64,000 nt of DNA from Papio anubis (lineage: Eukaryota; Chordata; Mammalia; Primates; Cercopithecidae), in NCBI RefSeq assembly GCF_008728515.1, contig NC_044978.1:144011787-144075786 (forward strand), in the 5' to 3' direction. Positions 23,232-35,950 of this stretch are shown here, piece by piece. Position 1 is the stretch's first letter, and each line of letters starts with the position of its first letter. A program made the position numbers and the translations under genes. A model generated the notes under the pieces. That model saw only the letters and a program-made list of their open reading frames with translations, did not search any database and was not told where the DNA came from.

Positions 23232-23247
23232 CACTCTACTGGTACCA
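23232..23247 (-). other. Putative primer-binding site of the THE1 element
   Basis: Read on the minus strand just inside the 5' LTR, TGGTACCAGTAGAGTG begins with the TGGTACCAG expected for a tRNA-Leu primer, as described for ERVL/MaLR elements. Confidence 0.6.
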
Positions 23248-23253
23248 ATTTAT

Positions 23254-23608
23254 TGTATTAGTCTGTTCTCACGCTGCTGATGAAGACATACCCAAGACTG
23301 GGCAATTTACAAAAGAAAGAGGTTTAATGGACTTACATTTCCACATAGCTGGGAAAGCCTCACAATCATGACGGAAGGCAAGGAGGAGCAAGTCACATCT
23401 TACGTGGGTGGCAGCAGGCAAAGCAAGAGAACTTGTGCAGGGGAACTCCCCTTTTTAAAACCATCAGATCTTGTGAGACTTATTCACTATCACAAGAACA
23501 GCATTGGAAAAACTTGCCCCCATGATTCAATTACCTCCCTCTGGTCCCTCCCACAACACATGGGAATTCAAGATGAGATTTGGCCGGGGACACAGCCAAA
23601 CTGTATCA
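23254..23608 (-). repeat. THE1 5' LTR
   Basis: It starts tgtattagtctgttctcacg and ends ctgtatca on the + strand. By orientation it is the 5' LTR and would carry the element's own promoter, reading towards lower coordinates, antisense to ATP8A1. Confidence 0.92.
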
Positions 23609-24211
23609 CTTGCCAACAGAAATACAATGCAAGCCACATTAGCAAAAAGAAAAATAAAAATTAATGTCAGAATATTTTATCTAGCTCAATGTATTCAAAA
23701 GATTATCATTGTCACCTGTAATCACTGTAAAAAAAATATCAATGAGATATTTTACATCCTTCATCCTCAGTTTTCAAAATCTGGAGTATATTTTACACTT
23801 ATACCACATCTCGATTTAGACTAATCACATCTAAGTGTTCAAGAGCACGTGTGGCTAGTGGCTACCATGCTGGGCAGCACAGCAATGGTAGATAAGTAAG
23901 TGAACTGAATGGTTAATCAAGGCATAATTAATATGTTATTTGCCTTTTTTAAAAAAGTGGCCTTTTTATTGTCAGAAGCTATATTTATAATAATTATAGG
24001 TGTTATCAGTTTCATGTTCCTGTTGGAGCTCTGCAGATCATGACAATGGCCTTCCCATTGTTAAGAAACCTCCATCTCCCACTCCTGTCAAGGACCCACC
24101 ACACCCTCATAAATCTGCCGAGGGTTCCCTTACAAATAGATGTTTATTCCTGCCACTTTACCATTTTATCTGTTAACTGTTTCTACACATCTGTCAAAAA
24201 AGATACAGCCA

Positions 24212-24500
24212 GGCCAGGTGCGGTGGCTCACGCCTGTAATCCCAACACTTTGGGAGGCCGGGGTGGGTGGATCACAAGGTCAAGAGTTCAAGACCAGCCT
24301 GGCCAACATGGTGAAACCCCATCCCTACTAAAAATACAAAAAATCAGCCAGATGTGATGGCAGTCGCCTATAATCCCAGGTACTTAGGAGGCTGAGGCAG
24401 GAGACTCGTTTGAAACTGGGAGGCAGAGGTTGCAGTGAGCCAAGACCACAATACCGCACTCCAGCCTGGGCAACAAAGCAAGACTCTGTCTCAAAAAAAA
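24212..24500 (+). mobile_element. Alu, plus strand
   Basis: ggccaggtgcggtggctcac to tctgtctcaaaaaaaa. The target duplication aaaagatacagcca (24198-24211) and aaaagatccagcca (24501-24514) has one mismatch. Confidence 0.95.
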
Positions 24501-27500
24501 AAAAGATCCAGCCACCTCCTATATGGAAATCATATTCTGTCCTTTACTCTGAGAAGTAACAGTATAAACAAAGTCAGTATGTTGACACTTTCATTGGGGG
24601 CTGGTATGTATTTGCTTCACCTGTTCTTTGTGCCTCTGTCAGAATGCTTATCTCCTTGTTAAATGTTGACTGAGCATAGTTCTTATGAGTCAGGCTAGTA
24701 AAATTGAAACTTAGTTTTGAAGTGTACAGGCAGTTTTGTATAATGGTCACTAAAAAGGTTACAACCTGTTAGATAAAATAACCTAATACGTGGAAATATA
24801 AACAAGGTACTTAAATGAACTTACTCATTCATTACTGCTAGATTTGGTCTGGAATAGTCTGTATTTTGAAGCAAAATACACTTCTAAAATAGCTTATGAG
24901 ATCCAAAAAAATATTCTTTGTTGTTTATATAAATATGTAGTTCTTTTCTAAAGTTAATTATTTTTCTATTCTCAATCCCTTCTATATATCTAGCTTTTCT
25001 ATTTGTATGTTCTTCTCATTCCAGAACACTGACATTCAAACAAATATCAATTTATACAGTTTATTTACATAGATTTATCAAGATACCGGGAATTTAAAGC
25101 CACTGCCAGCAATAAATCTGCTTATAAAAAGATAATTTTATAAAATAAGAATGCTCAACTTGTCGCTTTTTAAATCTAAATTGACAACAATGAAGTAGAC
25201 AAAATTTATGTACTAATGAGAAAATAAAAACATTAAACTCAAATGAAAACAATCTTCATGCCATGTTTCACGCCCAGCATTATGTGGTTTGTGGTTGATT
25301 AACCCTAAACTTCACTTGCCTTTGATTTTAAAACCTCTTCACGAGGTATTTGACACTGATCAAATTCTTTACACATTGAAAAGGAAGTGAGTTCTAAACT
25401 TTACTTGAAATCTCATTTTTATGTTTCTCAACAGTTTGTGGAAATGTGTTTTGAATATAATTCAACTGTCTTGGAAATGACCTTTTAAATCAATTCCCAG
25501 ATACCCAACTTTTGCCAGCTAAAACAAGTTCTGCAGATGTTAATGGCTCATGTCAATACTGTGAATGAATAGACAGAAAACACATCATTGAATGTCTCTA
25601 GTGAGGACAACTGCCAGTCTCGAATCTCTCCTTTCAGTTTTTTGTGCTGATCAGGCGTGGGAGCAGAGGACTCATTGACTATTTGTAAGCTGCTGTTTAA
25701 TATGCAGAAATGCTCCATCAGGAAAATGAATGTGAAGCTTTAGCTGCCACGCCTCTACTGGGAGGTGGAATTTAGAAAATAATGCCAGGAGAAGCAGGTC
25801 TAAAATTTCTTTGCTAATAAAGGAATAGTCTTGAACACTATGCGTTTTATGGATTTAAAACTGCAAACACTGCTTTTCTCGTTGCTATATTGCTTAGGAA
25901 TGTCACTATCTAGATATTCCATGGCTGTAAATTACAGCCAGACGAATACAGATTTGTCAGATGGTTGTATAAAGCTCTTTCTTACAGGAGCTGCCCAGGG
26001 GCAGCTCTAGGTGTTCGTTTAAATTATTGGCTCTTTTTAAAGAGAGATTTTTTTATTTCTCTGATATGTCTGACTCCTTCCTCGTAAAATAAGACCTTTT
26101 CTTTCAAATGATTGGCCACATCCAAGTTTTCTGGGAAGATCTCAAAACCAAGTTGTGTTTCTAATTTCCAGAAGCTTTGATAAAAGTCAATAAGGTGATA
26201 CTGTCCCAGCAAGTGGTGCTGGGAGTTGAATTCCCTGTGAATTTAAATAACCTAAACACCTCCCCAGAGGGATTGGTGTTTTCTTTCTGAATCCATGGCT
26301 CTGGTTGAATCAGAGGAGGTACTTTTATGTATTTAGGATAATGTAGGTGTTGTTTTATTTTGCATGGGATATGTTCCCAATATTAACTACAATCTCAGCC
26401 TAACTTGAAATCAGCCTGCCGGTAGACTACTTCACTGTTAAAGACCTTCTCTTTCTCCTTTAAGATATGTAAACTTGAATGTCAAAATATTGGTGTGAAA
26501 ATGTAAGGTACCCTATTTAAAGTTTCTGTTCTTACCTAGTCATTTGTTCTTCTTTAAAAATAAATTAAAATATTAACTCTTAAAAATTCAGGAAGTACAT
26601 TTCTAAGAACATGTTCACCTACCTCTCAGTAGGAAAAATAAAATGATAAAAATATGTTGATAGCTTTCCACTTAAAAACTGCCATAAAGCATAAAGCAGT
26701 TCATGCATTTTAAAATATGCTTTGGAAACAAACATGTTTACTTGCAAGTTATTTCAAATTTGAAACTTGTAAATATTGATTTGAGGGAGGATCTTAAATT
26801 TCAAGCTCATAGTAGCCTTTGAATCAGCACCAAATATTAGGTACAAAGAAGCTAGGGGACCATTCATATTTACTAATGTTTGCCCACACACAAACTTACT
26901 AACATAAACTTCTCATTGTACAGTATTGATGATTGCAAATGCATTTAGAACTACAACCTTTGAGCCAAATCATGTCCGTTAGACGAATTTGGTAGGCAGA
27001 GCGCTTCGGCTTTCTTCAGACCAACAAAGGTTAGACTGTGTCTTCATAGATTAGAGAGGCCATAATTGAAAGTTTGTTTTGAAATTCCTTATATTTCCAT
27101 CATACCTTAAGAAATCTGAAAGAGCTTTTTAGAATGAATTACTACAGTAGATCACAATTGCCTTCGTGGAAAATAGCCCCATCACTCTGAGTATCCCAAA
27201 TAGGTATTTACATAATCCACATCTCAGGCCAAATGTGAAAACACAATAGAGAGCATTAATGTCTGTTTTGTCAATTTGTGTATACTCGCCAGGAAAGAAG
27301 AAACTTCACTTCATGTGAAGATGCTCAGTTATTTTAAAGTTGGCATGCATCAAACGATCTGGCTGTTTGTTTAGGGCAAATTATCAAAAATTTTCCATAA
27401 ATACATGTAGCAAAGCAAGTAAGAATTTCAGATTTGACTCTAATTTCTCTGCTTTTGTTTTATTGTTGTAGTTAATATGTGTTACAGCTCTAACACAATT

Positions 27501-28184
27501 TGGACTTATTTTTAATGTGCTGTTGCTACTTTGTTTTCTTTTCCATCTCATAAAGCAGACATTAGTTTTTATACAGGCTCAATCATTCCTTTCCACTATA
27601 AAAAGGAAGATCAGTGTGGGTACAGAACCTGTTCATAGGGAGGCCAGCCTGGGTACATATTGATAAATGGTGAATTTGTAGCAATTCATGCTTCCATAAT
27701 GAGGTTAAATGAAACGTGAAGTGTAGCAAATTCCCTGCAACTCTGATTCAAAAATTCACTTGAGCCGCATGTCAAGACTGCTCTCTTCTAACAGTTTTGT
27801 CGTTGTCGTTGTTGTTAGGTTTTGTTTTTGTATTTGTGCTTATGTAATCTCATTGCTGGGCCAGGCTTTGTACTCTCCCAAAATGCATTTGATTTTTAGT
27901 TATACTTCAGGTCTGCTTTTTAAAAACAATAATGTAGGTACTATTGTTTACTAATAGTCACTTTAATTTTTCTTATGTTTTAAACATGCTGGAGAAACTT
28001 TTGTCCATATTGTCCCTTAATTTCGTTTCCAAAATTAAGATTTCTCTTTTAAAGAGAATTGTAAAATATGTAAGAACATCATGCTCTAGTCAAGATAGGG
28101 TTTTATCAGTGAATAAAATTTAAGTAAAATATTTTAATATATAAACTCAAATTTAACATTCCAGTGCCAGTGATTATCAAGAAC

Positions 28185-28470
28185 TATTAAGAAAACTCAT
28201 GTACTTTGACCTATTCCACCTTGAGAATTCACCCCAAGGGAAAAGAGATATGTATGGTTTCAGTTTAGAGTTATTTATAATAGCAAACAACTGGAAGCCA
28301 GCTAAAGGTCCAAAATAGTTATATCCGCATTGTAGAGGTTATACATCCATTAACATCATTTTAAAGGATATTTGACAACTTAAGGAAATGCGTATTACAT
28401 AATATTAAGGGGGAGGAGCAGAGTATGACACTCTCTGTATTCAGGTTTCCAGTAAGGTAAATTTGTGAAT
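28185..28470 (+). mobile_element. Old L1M 3' ORF2 fragment
   Basis: The order gttatttataatagcaaaca, actggaagccagctaaaggt, then acatccattaacatc fits the end of L1 ORF2 on the + strand, decayed. Confidence 0.65.
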
Positions 28471-28944
28471 TTAAGTGAACTATACAACCAGTGCAGATGA
28501 AAATAGTGATTGTATTATTGCAGGAAACTATTTCCTAAATAAACAAGTGTTACTTTTATAATTTTAAAAAACAATCTTTAAATAACTGCATCCTGATATT
28601 TTTAAGGGAATTGAAGCTGTAAAAATTTAATGAGATATACATATATTCTCTAAAAGTACCATTAAGAAAAACAAGATTGTTTGTCATTTTTAAATCGTGA
28701 TTTCCTGTTCATATATTTCTTTTTTGATTCAGCAAGCAGGACCAATTCTGACATAAATAACAAATACCCTATGAAAGCATCTCTTTGAATCAGAAAGTAA
28801 ACCAAAGAAATGTCATTTTCAAAAGAATCATGAGTATAATATGTTAATGCTCCTATTATGCAGCAGTTGAGTATACAACAGATTCTAAGCAATGCATTTA
28901 TGTTTTTGTATTCTAATTTTGGGGGTTTTGGGTTTTTTTCCTAG

Positions 28945-29019
28945 ATCTGGTTTGCCTTTGTTAATGGCTTTTCTGGACAGATCCTCTTTGAAAGATGGTG
29001 TATAGGTCTTTATAACGTG
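28945..29019 (+). CDS. ATP8A1: ATP8A1 exon 3 of window: end of M5 and M5-M6 loop
   Basis: The exon has 75 bp and 25 codons in phase 0, from IWFAFVNGFSGQ to RWCIGLYNV. It completes M5 and supplies the M5-M6 loop, a stretch nearly identical among P4-ATPases of the ATP8A class (NGFSGQILFERW). The acceptor has a strong tract (ggtttttttcctag) and the donor is GTG|gtaagt, a near-perfect consensus. It follows an 8.7-kb intron that holds the THE1 element. Confidence 0.97.
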
Positions 29020-29123
29020 GTAAGTTTAGGACATTTGATAATTCCTGTTTCATTGAATACTTGGAGATAAAGGTTCACCCTGCATTTGGCTGCTTGACAT
29101 AATGACCAGTGTGTGTGCTTTAG
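29020..29123 (+). other. ATP8A1: ATP8A1 short intron, 104 bp
   Basis: gtaagt donor and gctttag acceptor. Unique sequence with no repeat. Confidence 0.95.
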
Positions 29124-29246
29124 ATGTTTACAGCAATGCCTCCTTTAACTCTTGGAATATTTGAGAGATCGTGCAGAAAAGAGAATATGTTGAAGTACCC
29201 TGAATTATACAAAACATCTCAGAATGCCCTGGACTTCAACACCAAG
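29124..29246 (+). CDS. ATP8A1: ATP8A1 exon 4 of window: M6 and M6-M7 cytosolic loop
   Basis: The exon has 123 bp and 41 codons in phase 0. It opens MFTAMPPLTLGIFERSC and ends QNALDFNTK. M6 contains the Pro-Pro pair typical of flippases (MPPLTLGIF), and the rest is a charged cytosolic loop (RKENMLKYPELYK). The acceptor is gtgctttag|ATG and the donor AAG|gtagga is weaker than its neighbours. The preceding intron is only 104 bp. Although the exon starts with an ATG, this is an internal Met and not a translation start. Confidence 0.97.
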
Positions 29247-32200
29247 GTAGGACGCGGTGCCCTGGCTGGGACATGTTTGGTGGGTCTGTTTTTACTGCCC
29301 TCATTACATGGGGTATGTGGTTTTCCAAGGCCAAGGATATACTAGCCTGAGGCAACTCCAGGGTACTGACTATGGCAAGTCATATTTCTTAAGGTTCTGA
29401 TACAGGCAGAGAAGGTTTTTTGTTGGTTAGTTGAGTTTGGGGTTTTTTGTGCGTTTTACAATTAAAATGTAATCAAATTCACTTGGGTTTGCAAGGCAGC
29501 AGTAAAGCTGGCCTGATGTATAAAAATCATTGTCCTTTTGGTTCTCTGGCCTTCTGTTTTTGCAGTGCTGTGGTGACATGCTCACTCCTCACAGGGGCTA
29601 GTCATCTAGGACTGGTAAGGACTGGCTTTATGTGTGTAAAGGAGTGAGAAGTATTTTATTGTTCCTTAACTAATTTTCCATTTTGTGAAATATCTTTGTC
29701 CTCATTAGAATTTTAGATCGATTGTGTCAGGCATTAAAATTACAGTCTCTGGGAAATAGTACTCAGTATTTCCAAGCCATAGAATTAAAAATACAAGATA
29801 AAATATCCAACAGTTGATCTAAAATCACATTCTGGGTGTGATCCAATAGCATTTATCCTAGACACACACACACACAAAAAATCATTTTCTGTATGGTTTA
29901 CTTTCCTGCAATTATATATTCTAAAGTGTTTCCATTGGTAACAATTTCTTGTTTAATGTGAATGAGGAGGAAAACATTTAATATTACAACAATCAAAGTA
30001 GGTGTCATTTTGAAACTAACATTTGTATATTTTACTGGTGTTATGAAAGCAACAAATAAAATACACCTTCACAGAATTGTTTCTGTTTAATATCGTGCAT
30101 GTTTATTAGCATGTTACTGATAATTAGATACAATCTTAACTCAATGTCTTAAATTTAGTACAGTTAATGTAGGATATTTTAAATATTTAGGAATTCATAA
30201 AGCTTTTCAATGGCATTTTCTATATGCCAGGAGAATAAGTGAAACAGGTGTTTTGGTGCCTTTAACCTCACAGCATAAATGATAGTGCTAGGTTTATGGA
30301 CAAGACGTTATTCTTCTTCTGAGATGTGATCTTCATGAACACACTGTGCCTATGTATCCAACTGTACACATGCATACAACTTGATGGCACTGTTTTGAAT
30401 AAATGAATTTGGCTAGCTCAGAACAGACAGACTGAAGGATTATTTAACTTATGCCATTGGTTCCAAAAAGTATTTTTAGTGGGCTCTCTTAAAACTAATA
30501 CTATTTATAATATGCAGTATCTCTGCTTTCATTTTTAAATGTTTAACTTTTGGATTTTTAAATTTATTTGTGATGCCCAGTTTGTATTAAATTTCATCAC
30601 ATTGCTGTAATGTTTTTCATTACCTGTGGTGGGCATTTGCAAATGATGGCAAGCCACAATCAGACTATGGCCTCTGGTTCCCCTGAAAAAGTGATCTGAG
30701 AGCTGGGGAAGTTCCAGGCCTACTAGTATATTAACAATAATTCTCACCAACCAACCTCAGCCACAGGCCTAGTCTACCAAAGCGTGGGCTCCATAGTACT
30801 GTCTCTGAAGTTAGCCTCCAACCACAAACTTGGCCGTGCCATTCTTCCTTAAAACATAAATTGATCCTCATAGAACTACCCAAAATCATTCCTGCAAAGG
30901 CACATTCTTCTGTACATGGCAACTTGGACACATTTTGGTGGCCAGGAAAAGCGTTTAGCGGGTAGTATATTGTTTTAATGTGCGGGCATCATTCCTTGTA
31001 TCTTTTATTGTTGAAAAAAGTTTTTCATTATCTATAGAGCCCAAGCATTCAGACAAGTCATCAGATCAACTCAAAACGGTTATACAATTTCTATACCCAT
31101 TTGAGTATAGTTTATATACATGAGTTGCCAACTGTTTTACAGGGTTTATGGATTTTTCTAGTGATTTCAGTGAAAAGTCTTTGATTCAATCTAATATAAG
31201 TGTTTGAAAATTCAGGGACAAATGGCTACAAAATGCATAGTTGTATACACAGCAGTTGCTGGGGGTTCCAAGTGCGGGAGCATTGTTGCCCTGAATGATG
31301 ATGCTTACGTTTGTTATGGTAAAAAGGGTCGGAGGTTCTGAGGTCGTGACAGGGGTTAAAGGATTAGCATGTGACAATAAGTATCAGTCAGGAAAATGGA
31401 AAAGTAGAACTAATTTTTCTTGCACCCACCTGTGCTTTCTGTCAAATAAAAACTTGCGGTAATGACATAGTGAGGAGAAGAGACAAAGGTTAATGAGTAA
31501 CACAAGTTCAAATGTGTAATGTATTGGAGCGTAAATTGGATCATACAATCCAGTGTGGCTGGGAGAACTAACAAAAGAGATTGAGCTCACAGTGGAAAAT
31601 TTTGGGAGGCAGGCAACTTAATTTCTGTTGTTTGAACAGCTTAAAACTATTAATACATGCCAATTTTATTTAGCATAAGTTTTGTTTGCAAGAAGCACTT
31701 TTAAATGACAAAACTACAACTGTTCAGAGGGGCCATAAGAATTCTAAACAGTTTTTCTATAACTTAATCTTTCACATCCATGTTACAAAGAAAGTACCAG
31801 TGATGCTTGCTCTCTTGTTCTTAAAATACAATAGATATAAAAAGTGGTAACTATTATATGATGTTATAATTATACAAAACTTGGTATTAACAGGTGTTAA
31901 ATTGTGAAAGCCTTTAGCAAAGTCATAGTCACAGTGCTTTATTTGTATGATTATATAATTTAAATGTTATACTGGCTATAACAAGTATATATCTTGATAC
32001 CCTGCAGAGTATAGTATAGAGTATCTTTATATCTCTTGATAAGAGAAAGCATTACATCTTTAGCATTGGAAAGTTTATAGTTGGACATGGGGAAAAGAAA
32101 GGGATTTCCCCAAATTATAATCTTTTAAAAGTCTATTCTTCTGGAATTATGAAAATAGTCGCACTTAAGGAATTTCAGAATCTGCATTTTTTTATTTTAA

Positions 32201-32470
32201 ATTTTATTTTCTTTTTTAGGCAGAAATTTAAATTTGTTTTTTGAGAAGCAGAAAAAAATTCAAGTGAAGCTGAATTTTGAGAAACATAAAAATAAATAAA
32301 TGACCCATGAAAGTCTAAGAGGCAGAAAGTGTCTGTCAGTTCTATTAATTCACAGTGGTGGCCCGACAGAAACACATTTTGTGAATCTAGCTCATAGATA
32401 AAAAGAAAGGTCAGAGTTCACAGAGCTAGTTTATCGCAAATGGTTCTCATGGATTTTTGTTTTCCCTCAG
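29247..32470 (+). other. ATP8A1: ATP8A1 intron, 3.2 kb
   Basis: AT-rich unique sequence without any Alu or recognisable L1. The only simple repeat is a short CA run at about 29862-29874. Open frames on the minus strand at 30535-30931 and 31186-31590 resemble no protein I know. Confidence 0.8.
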
Positions 32471-32549
32471 GTTTTCTGGGTTCATTGTTTAAATGGCCTC
32501 TTCCACTCAGTTATTCTGTTTTGGTTTCCACTAAAAGCCCTTCAGTATG
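32471..32549 (+). CDS. ATP8A1: ATP8A1 exon 5 of window: M7
   Basis: The exon has 79 bp, encoding 26 residues (VFWVHCLNGLFHSVILFWFP, then LKALQY) plus the first base of a Gly codon. This is the hydrophobic M7 segment. The acceptor is ttttccctcag and the donor is ATG|gtaagt. The split Gly codon (G|GT) is completed exactly by the next exon, which supports both borders. Confidence 0.97.
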
Positions 32550-33359
32550 GTAAGTAGAAGGGATATGAATGCAAAGAGATGACTTTTTACTTTTTTAGAA
32601 AAATAACTCATTGTCAGTGTATGTTAAAAAGTATAGCAGTTTCATTGTATGATATTTCTCTTAACCTAAAATGCATGCATCCAAAACTTGTACACACTTT
32701 GAAGATTTTTATTATTCCTTTGGGAGCAAAGTGATTTAATATATGCAAAGCCTTTCTTCTTTACTTCTCATGTTTTCCAAAGTTGCAGAGAGTTAAATTT
32801 TAGGACTTTTTTTCCCCTCTGTTGATGTATAGTTTGAAGACAATAAGTGCTAATATTTTATGTAGCCTATTTATTATACCTATGAGGCTTGTATCAAGCT
32901 CTTTATACTGAAACTAATCAGACGTGCTGGTATTTTCAAGTATACTTGAGCCAGTGTTTTGGATGAGGTTTTTTAATGTGTTTTTATGTTCATCTTGGAG
33001 TATTAGCTTTTCCTCTGCTCATTTTGAGGGGAGTGATTTTATTCTCTCAGTTTGGAGAGAGAGGATCATGGTGTATTTCCTATACACATAAAAGTGATTA
33101 AATAGCTACTTTAGAAAAGAGATCCCTGTGATTCTTAAGCTGGTGCTGCTCTGTCTTGGAGCCGACTTTGCCTTGAGATCCTGGGGAAGACACCAACCAT
33201 TCAGTGTGCCTGCTTCAATACTACGGGAATCAAAAACACAACACACAGTACACCCAAGGAATTGTCAGCCCTTTATAAGTACAGGCCATACCTACTGTCT
33301 AACAGTTAATGGTTGCCAAGAGAAGAGAGTGCTGCCTGCTGCTGCCCACTGTTGATCTC

Positions 33360-33800
33360 TCCATAGGTAGCCAGAGTGATCCCTGCAAAACATGAATCCG
33401 GCCAGGTGCCTCCCTCCTCAGAAGTCCATAAAGATTTAGCATACTTAGAACAAAATCCTCCACCTCCAAATTGTTCCCCATTCTTAACAGATACTCAAAT
33501 TGACTGTCTCCCCACCCACACCTCAGGTCTGTGCTCAAGAGGCCTTCCCACATCATGCTGTCCAAAAGAGCAACCACCGCCTGCCCCCACTGCTCCTAGG
33601 CTCTATTCCCTTGTCAGTCTGTATGTCTTCATGGTACTTGTCAATCAAGTTTTGATATGTTTGTTTCTTTTATATGGTCTTTCTCCTCTTTTAGAATTGA
33701 AATTTCAGAAGGGCAGGTAATTAGTAGTTTCGTTGCATTCACAGTGCTTAGAACAGTGCGTAGCTTGTAGTAGGCACTCAGCAAATTGTGAATGAATTAC
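33360..33800 (+). mobile_element. L2 3' end
   Basis: ggccttcccacatcatgc, then agaagggcaggtaa, then cagtgcttagaacagtgcgt and tagtaggcactcagcaaatt, then gtgaatgaat, is the usual 3' order of L2. Confidence 0.75.
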
Positions 33801-34019
33801 CAAGAGCATGTGGCATAAGCAAGGTGAGTATTGCAAAGAAGCCAGTGGTTTCATATTCTAGCTAAGATTTTAATATCCTTTATTGATTGCTCAGTAAATT
33901 ACAACAGTAAATACTTTTCAATATCTAGGCCATGGAATGAGCATGGTAAGAATATTTAATTAAAGTGTAGAATATTGACCCAGGAGGCCAGGAAAATTAC
34001 AGTGAGTTAGTTTGCTTGC

Positions 34020-34440
34020 TTGTTTGTTTGGCTTATATAATTCACATACCATAAAAGTTATCTCCTTTAAAGTGTACAATTCAGTGGTTTTTTAGTATAT
34101 TCACAGAAGTATGCAGATATCACCACTATCTAATGCCAGACATTCATATCATCCAGTAGAGAAACCCCATATCCATTGGCAATCACTCCCTGTTTCTCCA
34201 CACCTTCCCTACCAGACCCTGGCAACTACTTATATATATGTTTATTTTGTCTCTGTGGATTTACCTATTCTAGACATTTTATATAAATGGAATCATTATG
34301 GGACCATGGTTCATCCATGTTGCAACTGGAATCAGTACTTCCTTTTTATGGCTGAATAATATTCCATGGTATAGATATACCACATTTTTTAATCTATTCA
34401 TCAGTTGATGGACCTTCAGATTGTTTCCGCCTTTTGGAGC
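34020..34440 (-). mobile_element. L1M 3' end
   Basis: attcacataccataaaagtt, aaagtgtacaattcagtggt, tgtctctgtggatttaccta, ggctgaataatattccatgg and cagttgatggacc, all in L1M order on the minus strand. Confidence 0.85.
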
Positions 34441-35153
34441 AACAGGATATGGAGGTCAGACATCCTGACCTCAGACAAGCTCTCCAAGTAAAATTTATTT
34501 TCAAAACGCAAAATCAATATAGGTTTGAAAGACAAGGCATTCCCATCTATGAAACTGCTATTGCAACCTTCTAAATTAGAAAAAAAGAAATTGAATATCA
34601 AAAATCACTTAAACCAGATAGCATCCGAAAGACCTTAGCAATGACAGGATTTGAAAGGAATTCCCAAGTGACTTCATCTTCGAGAGAAGCAGTTCCTAGA
34701 TCCATCATTACGTTTCTCTGGAAAGCCACACAGCTATCCAGCTTCAGTCAAGGCAGTTCACAGGAGTGCTGCTTATAGAGACCAAAACTAGCCAAGTCCA
34801 GGGAACACTTGCTTTCTCTTTTTAAGGGGTGAATCAACGTTTAGTATAAACTACTTTATGGTTTTTATGTTGAGGGGTTTGTAGTTGTTGTTTTGTCTTG
34901 TTTTCATTTTTAAATAAGGAGTGTTTTTAGGGAGGGAGGATTCTTTTGTTTTTTGGTTTCTGAAAGGATGGGGATACTGAAGAACTTCACACATGCTATG
35001 TAATATATAGCTACATATTCATTTATTCCTTTGCCTCAGCAGTTCCGAAAGAGTAGTCTGTAGACCCTGGGAATATCCAAGACCTTTTGTTACCCACAAA
35101 CAGTGGTACCACTGTGCTGTTCTTCACGGTCATGCATAGGTTTCATTTAAGAA

Positions 35154-35290
35154 GCTACTCGGGAGGCTGAGGCAGGAGAATGGCGTAAACCCGGGAGGTG
35201 GAGCTTGCAGTGAGCTGAGATTCGGCCACTGCACTCCAGCCTGGGTGACAGAGCGAGACTCCGTCTCAAAAAAAAAAAAAAAAAAAAAAA
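35154..35290 (+). mobile_element. AluYR-type right monomer, 5'-truncated
   Basis: gctactcgggaggctgaggc, atggcgtaaacccgggagg, then gagctgagattcggccactg. The last two motifs mark the Old World monkey AluYR type. It ends in a pure A tail of about 24. Confidence 0.88.
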
Positions 35291-35508
35291 GAATGCGCAT
35301 GAAGACACCATAAAACTAATGCTTTTTTTAAAACTTGAACCATCTTAATAATATTCTGTATTTGACAAAATGGGAAGTATTAACATACATATAAAGCACT
35401 TCTGCATACCAAAGTGCAGTGATTGTCTCAAGGAATGGTGCCTTCTGGATTGAACCAGAGGGCTGCAGAATCATGCATGGGTAAAAGATCCATTCAAAGT
35501 GCAAAGTA

Positions 35509-35806
35509 GGCTGGGCACAGTGGCTCACGCCTGTAATCCCAGCACTCTGGAAGCCCAAGGCGGGTGGATCACATGAGGTCAGGAGTTCAAGACCAGCCTG
35601 GCCAACATGGCGAAACTCCATCTCTACTAAGAATATAAAAATTAGCCAAGTGTGGTAGTGCACGCCTGTAGTCCCAGCTACTCAGGAGGCTGAGGCAGGA
35701 AAATCGCTTGAACCCAGGAGGTAGAGGTTGCAGTGAGCCGAGATCGTGCCACTGCACTCCAGCCTGGACAACAGAGCAAGACTGTCTCAAAAAAAAAAAA
35801 AAAAGT
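35509..35806 (+). mobile_element. Alu, plus strand
   Basis: ggctgggcacagtggctcac to actgtctcaaaaaaaa. Target duplication aaagtgcaaagta (35496-35508) and aaagtacaaagta (35807-35819). Confidence 0.94.
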
Positions 35807-35950
35807 AAAGTACAAAGTAGACTGATGGATTTTAATGCAATAAAATACAGAAAGTTCATTGATACAGTTTCAGATTGATATAGTTTCAAATTCCACACTG
35901 GTAACCATCCTTTAAGAAACTGCCTCTCCCACTTTGAGAAACTACTTGTT

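Larger units (their letters stand above)
21358..23608 (-). mobile_element. THE1-type (ERVL-MaLR) LTR element, structurally complete
   Basis: This 2251-bp element lies on the minus strand. It has two LTRs in the same orientation (23254-23608 is the 5' LTR and 21358-21702 the 3' LTR), each starting TG and ending CA in its own direction. It is flanked by a perfect 5-base target duplication, cttgc, at 21353-21357 and 23609-23613. LTR length (345-355 bp) fits THE1 better than the longer MST LTRs. The ~1.55-kb interior has the MaLR internal sequence with only short relic frames, for example a 119-codon gag-like frame at 22798-23157 on the minus strand. There is no protease, polymerase or envelope gene, as expected for MaLRs. 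It is a fossil element that is not able to code for its own movement. Confidence 0.94.
20217..28944 (+). other. ATP8A1: ATP8A1 intron, 8.7 kb, with THE1 element and repeat-poor block
   Basis: Contents are Alu 20358-20643, the THE1 provirus 21358-23608, Alu 24212-24500 and an L1M fragment near 28185-28470. The stretches 20644-21352 and 24515-28184 hold nothing I recognise. The latter is 3.7 kb of AT-rich sequence free of obvious Alu or L1, which is unusual for this window. Confidence 0.85.
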
